Positions 36,634 to 46,135 are shown, counted from the stretch's first letter. The stretch is 64,000 nt of DNA from an uncultured Chloroflexus sp. (GCF_937129525.1 NZ_CAKZNK010000067.1:62001-126000), one strand, 5' to 3'. Translations and numbers: made by a program. The notes: generated by a model not told the origin, from the letters alone.

Positions 36634-37551
36634 ATGCAACGCTGGCGTCCCGTTCCAACAGCTCGCATCTGGATTGGTTTCGCGCTCACCATTATCAGCC
36701 TGGTGGGAGCAATTGGGCTGCTGCTACGGCTCAGCACAACCCTTACCGGCCCAATCGAACAGTGGCCGATTAATGGGTGGTTATTCGTGGAGGTCGTGGT
36801 GGCGCTCGCTTTGCTGACGCTGGCCGTCGCCTTCCTCTACCGCACCGGCGCTGCGCTTACACTCCGTTACAGCATTGACCGCAATGGTCTCTACATCCAG
36901 TGGCTGGGTAGCCACGCTACCATTCCTCTCAATCTGATTGATCGGATTGAGCAAGGGGCGCTGGCGATAAGCGATTGGCGCGCCGTCCTGTCCAGCATTG
37001 GCTACTATCATGGCCGGGTCAAAACCCTCGATGGGACGATTATTCACCGCTTCACCACGCGACCACTTGCTGAAGCGCTGGTTATCTATGCCAATGGTGA
37101 AGCATATGCCATCTCACCGGTTGACCCAGCCGGCTTTGTGCAAGAACTCGAACAGCGCCGTCGTCTCGGCGCGATCCAAACACTGACACCGGGCATCGAA
37201 GTAGCGAGGTTTCTGGTCTACGACTTCTGGGCCGACCCGGTAATACGACAACTGTTGTTCACAACCATCATCCTGAACCTGCTGCTATTCGGCGCCATAG
37301 CGGCTATCTATCCGAACCTGCCGCCACAGATTGAATGGCGCGGCGATCAGATTGGCGCCGCAGCCGAACTTGCGCCGCGAGCGCGAATCTTCTTCTTGCC
37401 GATAGCGGCAGCGCTTACCGCGCTTTTTAATGTGATCGGCGGCCTAATCGTATACCGACACAGTCCACTCGCCGCCCGACTCTGGCAAGGATTTTCTCCG
37501 GCAGTTCAACTCTTCTTTGCGATTGCGACCATTGCAGTGCTACGCTCGTGA
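36634..37551 (+). CDS. Membrane protein with PH-like domain
   Basis: 305 residues: two N-terminal transmembrane helices (about 10-32 and 48-68), a soluble domain resembling a bacterial pleckstrin-homology fold (about 72-175, LRYSIDRNGLYIQWLG, IPLNLIDRIEQG), and three further hydrophobic segments (about 205-300). Bacterial PH-domain membrane proteins are poorly characterised and may take part in envelope stress. No ribosome site is obvious. It stands alone between the isomerase and the peptide transporter. Confidence 0.7.
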   Translation: MQRWRPVPTARIWIGFALTIISLVGAIGLLLRLSTTLTGPIEQWPINGWLFVEVVVALALLTLAVAFLYRTGAALTLRYSIDRNGLYIQWLGSHATIPLNLIDRIEQGALAISDWRAVLSSIGYYHGRVKTLDGTIIHRFTTRPLAEALVIYANGEAYAISPVDPAGFVQELEQRRRLGAIQTLTPGIEVARFLVYDFWADPVIRQLLFTTIILNLLLFGAIAAIYPNLPPQIEWRGDQIGAAAELAPRARIFFLPIAAALTALFNVIGGLIVYRHSPLAARLWQGFSPAVQLFFAIATIAVLRS

Positions 37552-38184
37552 ACTCTGGTTGCGATGACCATCGGGTTGGCAGATTGGTGGGCCAAACATG
37601 CCCACTCAACGCGCTATTGCACAGATGCGCAAGGAAAACCGGATTGCGCCACCAACCTGCCACGATCCGGGCAATGGCGGCTGCAACCGTTGCCGTCATA
37701 GCGTCTCGACTACCGGACGGTCGATTTGCTCACTGCCAGGCACCTTCGCGCATCGATGCGACATTGTTCGTCCCGCCCCAGACCAGCGCAATAGTTCGTG
37801 GAAACGCGCGCGAGTCTGACCTCGCGAGATCAGGCAATTGGTTGTCTTGACAATTTTCCCTATCGCATGCTACGATCTCCACTATCGAACGGGAATTTTT
37901 CCACATAGACGGTTTCACGCTGCGTCAGAGCAATATCGTAACCTGTCGAACTGACATAACCGTCTTCCGGCTGTTTCGCACAACCATCATCTGCACATCA
38001 TCAGGTCAAGCGTCGTCCTGTATCCACCCGAGGAGAAAGGAGGAGTAGGAACAGTCAATTAACACAAATGTGAGTCACTTTGCTCAGGAGGCGATAGCAT
38101 TCTATACGCAGCGCATACCGCTCTGAAAACCCCGCTTCGATAGGATCCTCAATATGGAACAGATGTAACTTAAGGAGTGTCGCG
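37552..38184 (+). other. Gene-free region upstream of the peptide transporter (about 630 bp)
   Basis: The ORFs here lack ribosome sites and protein character. An isolated DnaA-box-like TTTTCCACA is at 37897-37905. The last 20 bases carry the AAGGAG of the binding-protein gene. The transporter promoter could not be placed with confidence. Nothing else recognisable. Confidence 0.45.
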
Positions 38185-39975
38185 ATGAATCTGCTTCGCT
38201 GGCGTCACTCGCTCGTCCTCGCCCTGCTTTTCGGCCTGCTGTTACCAATCCTGGCAGCCTGCGGCGGAGGTTCAACTCCTGCCGGGCAGCCAACGACAGC
38301 TCCGGCTGAGCAACCCACTGCCGCGTCACAACCCACTGTCGCGCCACAACCCACTGCCGCGCCGCAACCCACTGCCGCGCCGGCGCTCGGCACGGCGCAA
38401 CCGGGCGTTCTACGACTGGTGACCGGCTCAGAGCCGGACAATATCGATCCACAGAAAGCCAGCTTCGTAAACGAAATCCAGTTCATCATGATGGCCTATC
38501 AGGCCCTGATGACCTTCGACCTCGATATGAATCCGATCCCTGGCGCTGCCGAGAAGGTTGAGGTCTCAGCGGATGGCACTGTCTACACCTTTACCCTGCG
38601 GCGCGACGGCAAATACAGCGACGGCACGCCGCTGACGGCCCGCAACTTTGAATATGCCTGGAAGCGGCTGGCCGACCCTGAAACTGCCGGCGAATATCAA
38701 TCGCTGCCCTGTGGCATTATCAAGGGTTACAGTGAGTACAGCGCCGCTGCCTGTCAGGGCCTCTCGATGGAAGAGGTGATGAAGCTCGATCTTGAGAAGC
38801 TGCGCGATGAGTTTGGCGTCAAGGCGCTCGATGATTATACGCTTCAGATCGAGCTGGTCGCGCCAGCGCCTTATTTCCTCAGCATGGCGGCGCTCTGGAT
38901 CGGCGCGCCGGTGCGCGAAGAGGATGTCGCGAAGGGTGATGACTGGTGGTACTACCCCGAAAATTACATCGGCAACGGCCCCTTCGTCTTGAAGGAGTGG
39001 GAACACGATAGCAAGGCGGTATGGGAACCCAACCCCAATTACGTTGGGCCGCTGGGGCCGGTCAAGCTCAAGCGCGTTGAATACTACATGATCACCGATG
39101 GTCAGGTCGCGTTCCAGGCCTATCAGAACGGTGAAATCGACATTCTGGGCGTGGGCGCTGAAGATCTGGCTACCGTTGAGTCTGATCCAGTTTTGAGCCA
39201 GCAGACGATTGATGTGCCGGGTTCCTGCACCTTCTACTTCGGCTTCAACCTCGCCAGACCGCCGTTTGACAATAAGCTGGTGCGCCAGGCATTTGCGCAG
39301 GCGCTCGACCGCGAAGCGTATGTGCGCGATGTCTTCCAGGGTCTTGGCTCGCCAACTTACAGCTTCATTCCACCCGGATTCCCTGGCTACCAGCCTGACC
39401 TGCGCTTGTGGGAGTTCAACCCCGAAAAGGCCAAACAGACTCTGGCTGAAGCCGGCTATCCCAATGGTCAGGGCCTGCCTGAGATCCGCCTGACCTACTC
39501 TGGCACGGCGCGCAACAATGCCCGGTTCGAGTGGGTTGCCAACCAGTTTAAGCAGAACCTCGGCATCGACGTGATCCTCGATCCGATCGATCCAACCGCC
39601 TTTGCGGCAGCTACCAAAGATAATCCGCCGCAGATGTTCTCATTGGGCTGGTGCGCTGACTATCCCGATCCACAAAACTGGGTGTCACTCTTCCAGACCA
39701 ACGGTCTGCTCAGCGCGCGAGTCAACTATTCGAATCCGCAGCTCGATGAGCTGGTGCGCCAGGCTGATATCGAACAGGATCCGGTGCGTCGGGCCGAGCT
39801 TTACGCGCAGGCCCAGACGATTCTGGTTGAGGATGCGCCAGTCGTCTTCATGCTCAACAACGGCGGACCGGTGCTGGTGAAGCCATACGTGCAGGGGATT
39901 ACACCTGAAACGATCACGCCGCTGGATTACTGGCTCGGCTTCTTCAACCTGCCTAACGTTGATGTCCAGCCCTAA
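38185..39975 (+). CDS. Peptide/oligopeptide ABC transporter substrate-binding lipoprotein
   Basis: 596 residues, solute-binding family 5. The signal peptide ends at a lipobox (PILAAC, Cys26) and a Gln/Pro/Thr repeat linker reaches about residue 67. The family core contains the SBP_5 signature (NPIPGAAEKVEVSADGTVYTFTLR, YSDGTPLTARNFEYAWKR) and the conserved ending KPYVQGITPETITPLDYWLGF. It captures peptides or nickel/sugar-like ligands outside the membrane and delivers them to the permeases encoded downstream. AAGGAG is seven bases before the ATG. The linker is encoded by an 18-nt tandem repeat. Confidence 0.93.
   Translation: MNLLRWRHSLVLALLFGLLLPILAACGGGSTPAGQPTTAPAEQPTAASQPTVAPQPTAAPQPTAAPALGTAQPGVLRLVTGSEPDNIDPQKASFVNEIQFIMMAYQALMTFDLDMNPIPGAAEKVEVSADGTVYTFTLRRDGKYSDGTPLTARNFEYAWKRLADPETAGEYQSLPCGIIKGYSEYSAAACQGLSMEEVMKLDLEKLRDEFGVKALDDYTLQIELVAPAPYFLSMAALWIGAPVREEDVAKGDDWWYYPENYIGNGPFVLKEWEHDSKAVWEPNPNYVGPLGPVKLKRVEYYMITDGQVAFQAYQNGEIDILGVGAEDLATVESDPVLSQQTIDVPGSCTFYFGFNLARPPFDNKLVRQAFAQALDREAYVRDVFQGLGSPTYSFIPPGFPGYQPDLRLWEFNPEKAKQTLAEAGYPNGQGLPEIRLTYSGTARNNARFEWVANQFKQNLGIDVILDPIDPTAFAAATKDNPPQMFSLGWCADYPDPQNWVSLFQTNGLLSARVNYSNPQLDELVRQADIEQDPVRRAELYAQAQTILVEDAPVVFMLNNGGPVLVKPYVQGITPETITPLDYWLGFFNLPNVDVQP
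38311..38382 (+). repeat. Four tandem 18-nt units in the binding-protein linker
   Basis: Units start at 38311, 38329, 38347 and 38365. The last two are identical (CAACCCACTGCCGCGCCG); the first two differ from them by two bases each. Each encodes a QPTxAx hexapeptide. Being in frame, copy-number change would lengthen or shorten the tether without breaking the gene. Confidence 0.9.
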
Positions 39976-39989
39976 GCGAAATGACTGAT

Positions 39990-40032
39990 GAACCACCGGC
40001 GGCACAGCGCATGCGCTTGCCGCTGGTGGTTC
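39990..40032 (+). other. Long intercistronic hairpin between binding-protein and permease genes
   Basis: Arms of 15 nt (39990-40004 and 40018-40032) pair with a single G-T type mismatch, and the loop itself is a perfect 12-bp palindrome, AGCGCATGCGCT (40006-40017). No T-tract follows. By analogy with REP-type elements after malE, it may stabilise the upstream mRNA and reduce read-through, giving more binding protein than permease. Confidence 0.6.
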
Positions 40033-40116
40033 GGAAGCCGACTCACCAGCAATCTCTTGCCCGCTCTGCGTGGATGCTCCGGTCTCGGCGGGCCAAACTA
40101 GTCGGGAATGCTAGCT

Positions 40117-41121
40117 ATGACAGCCTATATCATTCGGCGCATTTTGTGGAATATCCCGGTGCTGATCATTGTTGGCTTTGTCACTTTTGGTATTGCCAAA
40201 TTAACCCCTGGTGGGCCTTTCGATACCCAACCCGAACGTCGCCAGCTTTCACCCCGCGTTGAAGCCATTCTCCGCGAGCGATTTGGCATGGATCTACCCT
40301 TCTGGCGCCAGTTCACCCGCTATATGTTTTTCGACATTGTGACCGATCCGCGCACAGGTGAACGGAAGATCCAGTGGGGCGCAATTGCCGGTAATCTTGG
40401 GCCAACCTATACCTCGCGCGGCGCGCGCACGGTGCAGCAAGAACTGTTTGAGGGAACAGCATCCCGACCGAGCAAGTTTTACTATTCGGCCCGGCTCGGT
40501 TTGCAAGCATTGGCCTTTGCCGTCGTTTTTGGCGTTCCACTTGGGATACTGGCAGCGCTACGACAAAATACCTGGCTCGATTATCTGCTCTCGCTTTCAT
40601 CAACAATCTTTGTTGCGCTTGGCACGTTGATTACCAGTCTGATCCTCGTCATCATTTTCGCTGTCATTCTCAACTGGTTTACCGTCATTCCCGATTGGAG
40701 CGATCCGGTCAAACCGTGGATCTTGCCTACGGTCGCCCTTGGCTCAACCAGTATGGCTTTCATTGCCCGTCTCACCAGAGCGAGCGTGCTGGAAGTGAAG
40801 CGGCAGGACTACATTCGCACAGCGCAGGCCAAAGGGCTGGCCGGGCAGGTGATTGTGTGGCGCCACATGTTGAAAAATTCACTGTTGCCGGTCGTAACCA
40901 TCCTGGGACCAGCTTTAGCCGGCCTCATTACCGGCACGTTGTTTGTTGAAACCATCTTTCAAGTGCCCGGCATGGGACGAACGTTCGTTGACGCAATCGG
41001 CAAACGTGACTATTCAATGATTATGGCCGGCTCGCTCATCTATGTCTTCTTTTTAGGAATTGCGAATTTGCTGGTTGATATTGCATATGGCGCGCTTGAT
41101 CCGCGGATTACATATAAATAG
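40117..41121 (+). CDS. Peptide ABC transporter permease, OppB/DppB type
   Basis: About six transmembrane helices. The N-terminal MTAYIIRRILWNIPVLIIV and the GxxT/LTPGGPFD region are typical of DppB/OppB. The EAA-type loop contacting the ATPase reads RTAQAKGLAGQVIVWRHMLKNSLLPV. The family ends with SLIYVFFLGIANLLVDIAYGALDPRI. ATGs at 40108 and 40117 are both in frame; GGGA precedes the second by nine bases. It forms a channel with the permease encoded 12 bp downstream. Confidence 0.93.
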   Translation: MTAYIIRRILWNIPVLIIVGFVTFGIAKLTPGGPFDTQPERRQLSPRVEAILRERFGMDLPFWRQFTRYMFFDIVTDPRTGERKIQWGAIAGNLGPTYTSRGARTVQQELFEGTASRPSKFYYSARLGLQALAFAVVFGVPLGILAALRQNTWLDYLLSLSSTIFVALGTLITSLILVIIFAVILNWFTVIPDWSDPVKPWILPTVALGSTSMAFIARLTRASVLEVKRQDYIRTAQAKGLAGQVIVWRHMLKNSLLPVVTILGPALAGLITGTLFVETIFQVPGMGRTFVDAIGKRDYSMIMAGSLIYVFFLGIANLLVDIAYGALDPRITYK

Positions 41122-41133
41122 CGAGGAACTGGC

Positions 41134-42111
41134 GTGACTTCGTCGGTGAAACCAATTGCCAATCCTATCGAACTCCAGACATTAAACACCAAACCGCGCA
41201 GTTTGTGGTCAGATGCGCTCCGACGCCTGCGCCGCAACTACGCCGCCATGGTGGGATTGGTCGTCATTGTGCTGTACGTGGTAGTGGCAATCGCCGCTCC
41301 GGTGCTGGCGCCGTTCAACCCGGTACAGCAGATCCCCAACAATAGCCTTCGTCCGCCGGCGTGGGTAACAGACAATCCGGCCCGCATGGGAGTGCCGGAG
41401 CACTTGCTCGGCACCGATACGCTGGGGCGCGATGTGTTGTCCCGGCTGATGTACGCCATCCGGGTCTCCCTGATCGTCGGAATCGTGCCGCAATTCGCCA
41501 TCCTGCTGATTGGCGTTACAATCGGACTCATCTCAGGTTTTGCCGGCGGTTGGCTCGACAACCTGCTGATGCGCTTTACCGAAATTGTGGCCGCCTTCCC
41601 CGATCTGCTCTTCATCATTGCTCTTTCCACCGCTTTCCGAGAGACGTGGCTGGGTCGCACATTTAACGGTTTGCTCCTGATCTTCATCGCCGTCTCGCTG
41701 GTAAGCTGGACAGGCATCGCCCGCCTCGTGCGCGGGCAGGTGCTGTCGCTGAAAGAGAAGGAATTTGTCGAAGCAGCGCGGGCAATCGGCGTGCCGACTA
41801 CCGCTATTCTCTGGCGACACATCCTGCCCAATACGATGGCGCCAATCATCGTTTCAACGTCGTTCAGCATCCCTGCACTGATTAGCGCCGAAGCTGTGTT
41901 GACTATCCTGGGTGTGGGTATGCGGCCATCGGTTGACCCAGATAACCCATTTCCGACCAGTCTAGGAGTTATGTTGACCGAGGGCTACAATAACCTTTCA
42001 TCAGGTCCGTGGTTGCTCAGCTTTCCCGTGATCCTGATTGCCGGTCTGATGCTATCGTTTACCTTCCTCGGTGACGGGTTGCGCGATGCGCTCGATCCGC
42101 GCGAGCGTTAG
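41134..42111 (+). CDS. Peptide ABC transporter permease, OppC/DppC type
   Basis: 325 residues with an OppC N-terminal domain (about 25-80) and five to six helices. Signature segments are GTDTLGRDVLSRLMYAIRVSL and the EAA loop VEAARAIGVPTTAILWRHILPN. The end FLGDGLRDALDPRER is typical of DppC/OppC. A GTG start with GAGGA about eight bases upstream. It completes the channel with the upstream permease. The two ATPase genes (oppD, oppF) do not follow, so ATPases must be shared from another locus. Confidence 0.93.
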   Translation: MTSSVKPIANPIELQTLNTKPRSLWSDALRRLRRNYAAMVGLVVIVLYVVVAIAAPVLAPFNPVQQIPNNSLRPPAWVTDNPARMGVPEHLLGTDTLGRDVLSRLMYAIRVSLIVGIVPQFAILLIGVTIGLISGFAGGWLDNLLMRFTEIVAAFPDLLFIIALSTAFRETWLGRTFNGLLLIFIAVSLVSWTGIARLVRGQVLSLKEKEFVEAARAIGVPTTAILWRHILPNTMAPIIVSTSFSIPALISAEAVLTILGVGMRPSVDPDNPFPTSLGVMLTEGYNNLSSGPWLLSFPVILIAGLMLSFTFLGDGLRDALDPRER

Positions 42112-42448
42112 CAGATAATGGCCGGTCGGCAAAGCATGACGCTGATCTCCTACCCGGTCATCGGTAGAAGTCGGGGAATGTTGTGGTGAAGCGAAGGAAA
42201 ATGGCTATCACACCGCATCACTGTGGAAGCCGCCGGGCAAACATAGCAGAGCGATGGACGAAGACAATGTAACGATCGCGCTGCGCGCCGATGTGAATAC
42301 GCTCAGACAGGCCTGATCGAGAGTTACCCTGACGTAACCTGTCTCGATCCGCATGGTCGCTCAATGCAGCCTTTCTTCAGTGAATTGGCGACTGGACGAG
42401 ATTGAAACAGCTCACGCCGAGACAACAAATCAGTGGGTACATAGGTGA
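42112..42448. other. Intergenic region after the peptide permeases
   Basis: No gene, repeat or RNA recognised in this stretch of about 340 bp. It ends at the bidirectional terminator. Confidence 0.4.
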
Positions 42449-42479
42449 GGCAGGGCAGAGAGTAGCTCTCTGCCCTGCC
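42449..42479. terminator. Bidirectional terminator between transporter and acyl-CoA dehydrogenase
   Basis: A perfect 14-bp stem (42449-42462 with 42466-42479, including GGGCAGAGAG and its complement) closes on a 3-nt loop. It lies between convergent genes, so it can serve both strands. Confidence 0.7.
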
Positions 42480-42511
42480 CTCAATTGTCAAGAGATTCCT
42501 GACGACTGCGC

Positions 42512-43681
42512 TTAGTACAGCCGGATCCGGTAGCCAACCTGCTTCAACAACTCGCTGGCGATGACATGCTTCTGGATCTCGTTCGTCCCCTCAAAAATGC
42601 GGGTAACGCGAGCATCGCGGTACATCCGTTCGAGCGGTAACTCGCGCGAAAATCCCATGCCACCATGGATCTGGATCGCTTCGTCGATGATCTGGCTGGC
42701 CATTTCGGTGCAGTAGTATTTAACAATGCTGCTTTCGAGAGTCGCCTGCTGACCGGCATCGACCCGGCGAGCGCAATCGTAGACAATCTGCTCCATGGTG
42801 TAGAGTTTGACCGCCATCTCGGCCAGCTTGAACTGAAGGGCCTGGAATTCGGCAATGGGGCGACCAAACTGGTGGCGCGTAATCATATACTTGCGGCTCA
42901 ATTCAAAGGCCTCTTTGGCCGAGCCGATACTGCTGGCGCCCAAACCGCACCGCCCGATGTCGAGGGTGCGCATTGCGAGGGGGAAACCCATTCCAACCTG
43001 ACCGAGCACATTCTCAGCCGGCACGCGACAATCCTCAAAGTAGAGACTGGAAGTATGTGAGGCGCGCAACCCCATCTTATCTTCAATCTTGCCAACGCGG
43101 AAGCCGGGCATAGTCTTCTCGACAATAAAGGCAGTGATACCGCCACGCGCACCCAAATTCTTGTCGGTAACAGCGTGAACGACAATCACATCGGCAAAGC
43201 TGCCATTGGTGATCCACATCTTCTGGCCATTGATGACCCATTCATCACCGCGTCGCTCGGCAGTGGTCTGGATATGAGCAGCATCGGAACCGGCGTTCGG
43301 TTCGGTCAGCGCCCAGGCTCCCCACATCCGACCTTCAATCAATGCGCGCAAGTAGGTCTCTTTCTGCTGTTCAGTGCCACCGAGATAGATACTCATCGCC
43401 GCCAGTTGGGAATGGGCGCCGATGATTGTCGCATGACTGGCGCAGACGCGGTTAATTTCCTCCATCAACACGCAGTAGCCGGTAATGCCGAGTTCGAGAC
43501 CGCCGTAACGTTCTGGGAAGGGAACGCCGAGCAGGCCAAGATCGGCAGCCTTCTTAAGCGTCTCAAACGGCACGCGCTCCTCTTCATCAATCGCGCGCGC
43601 GATGGGCCGGATCTCCTTGTCTACAAATTCGCGCACCGTCTGACGAAACATCTTGATCTCAGGGCTGTGTTCATACTCCAT
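42512..43681 (-). CDS. Acyl-CoA dehydrogenase
   Basis: 389 residues with the three ACAD domains. Flavin- and substrate-binding signatures are present: MWGAWALTEPNAGSDAAHIQ and WITNGSFADVIVV. The C-terminal segment YRDARVTRIFEGTNEIQKHVIA carries the catalytic Glu common to short-chain and butyryl-type ACADs. It oxidises acyl-CoA at C2-C3 and passes electrons to ETF. Chain length is not determined by sequence alone; isovaleryl-CoA use would fit the mccB gene at 12 kb but is only a guess. AAGGAG lies nine bases before the ATG. Confidence 0.93.
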   Translation of the reverse strand: MEYEHSPEIKMFRQTVREFVDKEIRPIARAIDEEERVPFETLKKAADLGLLGVPFPERYGGLELGITGYCVLMEEINRVCASHATIIGAHSQLAAMSIYLGGTEQQKETYLRALIEGRMWGAWALTEPNAGSDAAHIQTTAERRGDEWVINGQKMWITNGSFADVIVVHAVTDKNLGARGGITAFIVEKTMPGFRVGKIEDKMGLRASHTSSLYFEDCRVPAENVLGQVGMGFPLAMRTLDIGRCGLGASSIGSAKEAFELSRKYMITRHQFGRPIAEFQALQFKLAEMAVKLYTMEQIVYDCARRVDAGQQATLESSIVKYYCTEMASQIIDEAIQIHGGMGFSRELPLERMYRDARVTRIFEGTNEIQKHVIASELLKQVGYRIRLY

Positions 43682-43765
43682 TGTGAGCTGCTCCTTCGCT
43701 TGTAAGATCGTTCATCCAGAACCGAAACGGACATACGCCGCGCGGGCGAGGTAAAGTAGCTTCCA

Positions 43766-45538
43766 CTATTTGCGCTCCAGGTTTCCGGCCTTGCGCGCGG
43801 TATGATACTCCATCAGATCGCTACGTTCTACCACCGGTAACAGCAACACCGATGGATGATCGGCATCGAGACAGATCCGATGTTCGACCGGAACCCCACC
43901 CCGACGTTGACCATAGGGACAATCATCACCGGGGTGTGGCCCCCAGCGCGGACTACCGCCGCCGGCAACCTGCACCCGAATGCGGTGACCGGCCCGAAAA
44001 CGCTGCGCCGTAGCTGTGAGATCGATCTCGATCCGGCGTGCGCCGTCAGCCTGCGTTTCACCAACGCCCGACCGCACCCGCGTAATCCCGTCGCAAATAT
44101 TGATACTGCGACCATCGGGATAAACATCGCAAAGTCGGCCAACCAGATCGAAGGAGGGCTGTTCGGTACAGACGTACAGGCAGAGCCGCACCGGCCCGAT
44201 CACATCAAGATCGCGCATCAGTGGCGGGCTGGTGAAGGTCAACACATCTGATCGAGCTTCAACAAGGCGCTGATCGCGTGGGCCACCCTGAGAGCTGAGC
44301 ACAGCGCCACCGATTGCCGGCGTTGGGCGAGCCGGATCGTAAGAAAACCGGGCCGGTGGCGCGCCAGCCGGCGGCATATCGCCGGCAAGACTACGGTCAG
44401 CCTGCAAGTAGTAGCGCGCGATCCTGGCCGGCGGCGGCCAGAAATCCATCTCGTGCCACTCATGACTACCCATCAACGCAATCCGCACCGGACGGCGGGA
44501 AAGGAGGTCGCGCTGGCCCTTCAGATGGGCATCAAACCACCACAATCCCTCGCGCAGCCCCTCAAAGACGAGCGCGAGATCATTGTGCGCGCGGGGCAGC
44601 ACGGTCAGATACGGACGCTTGCCGGCAGCGACCAGCGCCGTGTAATCGGCCAGTTGGCCGGGCAGGAAAATGTCGTACCAACCGGCCACCAGATGGACTG
44701 CAGCGTTAATGCGATGAAGCTGGCGATGATAATCCACCCGCGACCAGTACTCTCCATGCGGGTCAGTATCGCGCAACCAGCGCTGGAAAAAGGGAACAGA
44801 AGCGCCGGTTGCCAGGGCATCGGCTTCAGCATAAGGCTGATGCTGAAGCGCGCGAGCCAGAATGCGCTCGCGCTGGACAAATAACCGCCACAGGATCGTT
44901 GGGTGCAGTGATTTCCGGTTAGTGGCCTGGATCAAGAAAACCCAGCGTAACGTTGACTCGAGGGCAAAAGCGCCACCCGGATAGAAGAGCGGCGAGAAAC
45001 GAGCACTGGTGACAACCGGCACGATTGCCTTAAGGAAAGGAGGCCCATCGATGGCCGGCCCCCACTGGGTATAACCCACATAGCTCGGCCCCCAAAGACC
45101 GAGATTGCCATCAAACCAGGGTTGCTCACCGATCCACGCGACGGTTGCCCGGCCATCGGCGGCTTCGTTGACAAACGGTTCAAAGACACCCTCTGACCGG
45201 TACCGACCGCGCGCACTCTGCACAATCACGTTGTAACCACGCTCGGCGAAGAGCAGGCAGCCAGTATGTTCGAAGATTCCCAGCGGCCCCAGCTCAGCAG
45301 GACGACCGTAAGGCGTGCGAATCAGAATAGTGGGAAAGAGACCGCTGGCGTTCGGCGCATAGCGATCGGCGTAGAGCACAACGCCATCAGGCATCCGGAT
45401 CGGAAGATCGCGGGTAACAGTTACGCGATATTCAGCAGGACGCAAATCAAGCAGACGGGCCAACAGGTGGCGTCGGGCGGCAAATGCAGTTGCCATTGCT
45501 ATCCCGGCTCCAGCCAGAGACCATCCGATCCAACGCAT
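43766..45538 (-). CDS. CocE/NonD-type alpha/beta hydrolase (S15 family)
   Basis: 590 residues. One N-terminal hydrophobic helix (about 5-22) suggests membrane anchoring. The S15 hydrolase domain has RTPYGRP, the QSARGRYRSEG segment and the nucleophile elbow GPSYVG (Ser152), followed by likely Asp (VAGWYD) and His (RAHND) positions. The C-terminal jelly-roll domain is about 375-580. Relatives are cocaine esterase, glutaryl-7-ACA acylase and X-Pro dipeptidyl peptidase. The natural substrate, an ester or amide, is unknown. GGAG lies six bases before the ATG. Confidence 0.9.
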   Translation of the reverse strand: MRWIGWSLAGAGIAMATAFAARRHLLARLLDLRPAEYRVTVTRDLPIRMPDGVVLYADRYAPNASGLFPTILIRTPYGRPAELGPLGIFEHTGCLLFAERGYNVIVQSARGRYRSEGVFEPFVNEAADGRATVAWIGEQPWFDGNLGLWGPSYVGYTQWGPAIDGPPFLKAIVPVVTSARFSPLFYPGGAFALESTLRWVFLIQATNRKSLHPTILWRLFVQRERILARALQHQPYAEADALATGASVPFFQRWLRDTDPHGEYWSRVDYHRQLHRINAAVHLVAGWYDIFLPGQLADYTALVAAGKRPYLTVLPRAHNDLALVFEGLREGLWWFDAHLKGQRDLLSRRPVRIALMGSHEWHEMDFWPPPARIARYYLQADRSLAGDMPPAGAPPARFSYDPARPTPAIGGAVLSSQGGPRDQRLVEARSDVLTFTSPPLMRDLDVIGPVRLCLYVCTEQPSFDLVGRLCDVYPDGRSINICDGITRVRSGVGETQADGARRIEIDLTATAQRFRAGHRIRVQVAGGGSPRWGPHPGDDCPYGQRRGGVPVEHRICLDADHPSVLLLPVVERSDLMEYHTARKAGNLERK

Positions 45539-45718
45539 GCGTCACTCCGCTGTGCTATGACTTATAACACGCTGCGTCATTGATCATAACATGCGCCGCT
45601 TGATGTGTCAACCTTCAAGATTACGCGACATCATAGTTTCTCAACATCGATCGCCGTGACCGGCACTGTAGTAGAAGGAACTGTAATATGCTTGCGACTC
45701 GCTCTAACATTGCTCTTA

Positions 45719-45747
45719 TTGCGGATCCAGAAGCTCTGGGGTACAAT
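45719..45747 (+). promoter_or_regulatory. Candidate fmdB promoter
   Basis: TTGCGG (45719-45724), a 17-bp spacer, TACAAT (45742-45747); the ATG is about 50 bp downstream with GGGAGG in between. Confidence 0.5.
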
Positions 45748-45798
45748 ACAGAATGTGAAATTATCAAACAACTGTGCAATGGGAGGTAGGAAAGGGCT

Positions 45799-46059
45799 AT
45801 GCCAACCTACGTGTACGCCTGTGATGCCTGCGGCAAGCAATTTGAACAATTCCAGAGCTTCAAAGATGAACCACTGACCGTCTGTCTGTGCGGGCAGGCT
45901 GGTCGAGTGCGGCGAGTAATACAGCCGGCGGGTATTGTCTTTAAAGGTTCGGGCTGGTACATTACCGACAGCCGCGGTTCTAGCAGCGGCTCGGTGACCG
46001 GCAATGACGCGAGCAAAGGTGACACAAGTGGCGCGCAGAGTGAATCAAGCGACGAATAA
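45799..46059 (+). CDS. FmdB-type zinc ribbon protein
   Basis: 86 residues. The N-terminal MPTYVYACDACGKQFEQFQS with Cys8/Cys11 and the later Cys29/Cys31 form a zinc ribbon of the FmdB/CxxC-regulatory family. A Gly/Ser-rich, slightly acidic tail follows (about 50-86). The family is widespread and was named after a putative regulator of formamidase; a general role is not settled. GGGAGG and AAAGGG precede the ATG, giving a strong ribosome site. A hairpin separates it from cysE. Confidence 0.88.
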   Translation: MPTYVYACDACGKQFEQFQSFKDEPLTVCLCGQAGRVRRVIQPAGIVFKGSGWYITDSRGSSSGSVTGNDASKGDTSGAQSESSDE

Positions 46060-46107
46060 TTTGCTCGCCTCTCCTCCCCTCTTCTTCCCCGGATGCTACT
46101 GTCGCTA

Positions 46108-46135
46108 GGGGCGTTGCCCTGAGTGGCGACGCCCC
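46108..46135 (+). terminator. Hairpin between fmdB and cysE
   Basis: GGGGCGTTGCC (46108-46118) pairs with GGCGACGCCCC (46125-46135) with one G-T wobble and a 6-nt loop. It probably ends the fmdB message; the T-tract is weak. Confidence 0.6.

Noticed and set aside
37897-37905. Single DnaA-box-like TTTTCCACA
   Set aside because: An isolated nine-base match is expected by chance in this much sequence.
38311-38382. CRISPR-like repeat array
   Set aside because: The units are contiguous, 18 nt long, inside a coding sequence and have no spacers.
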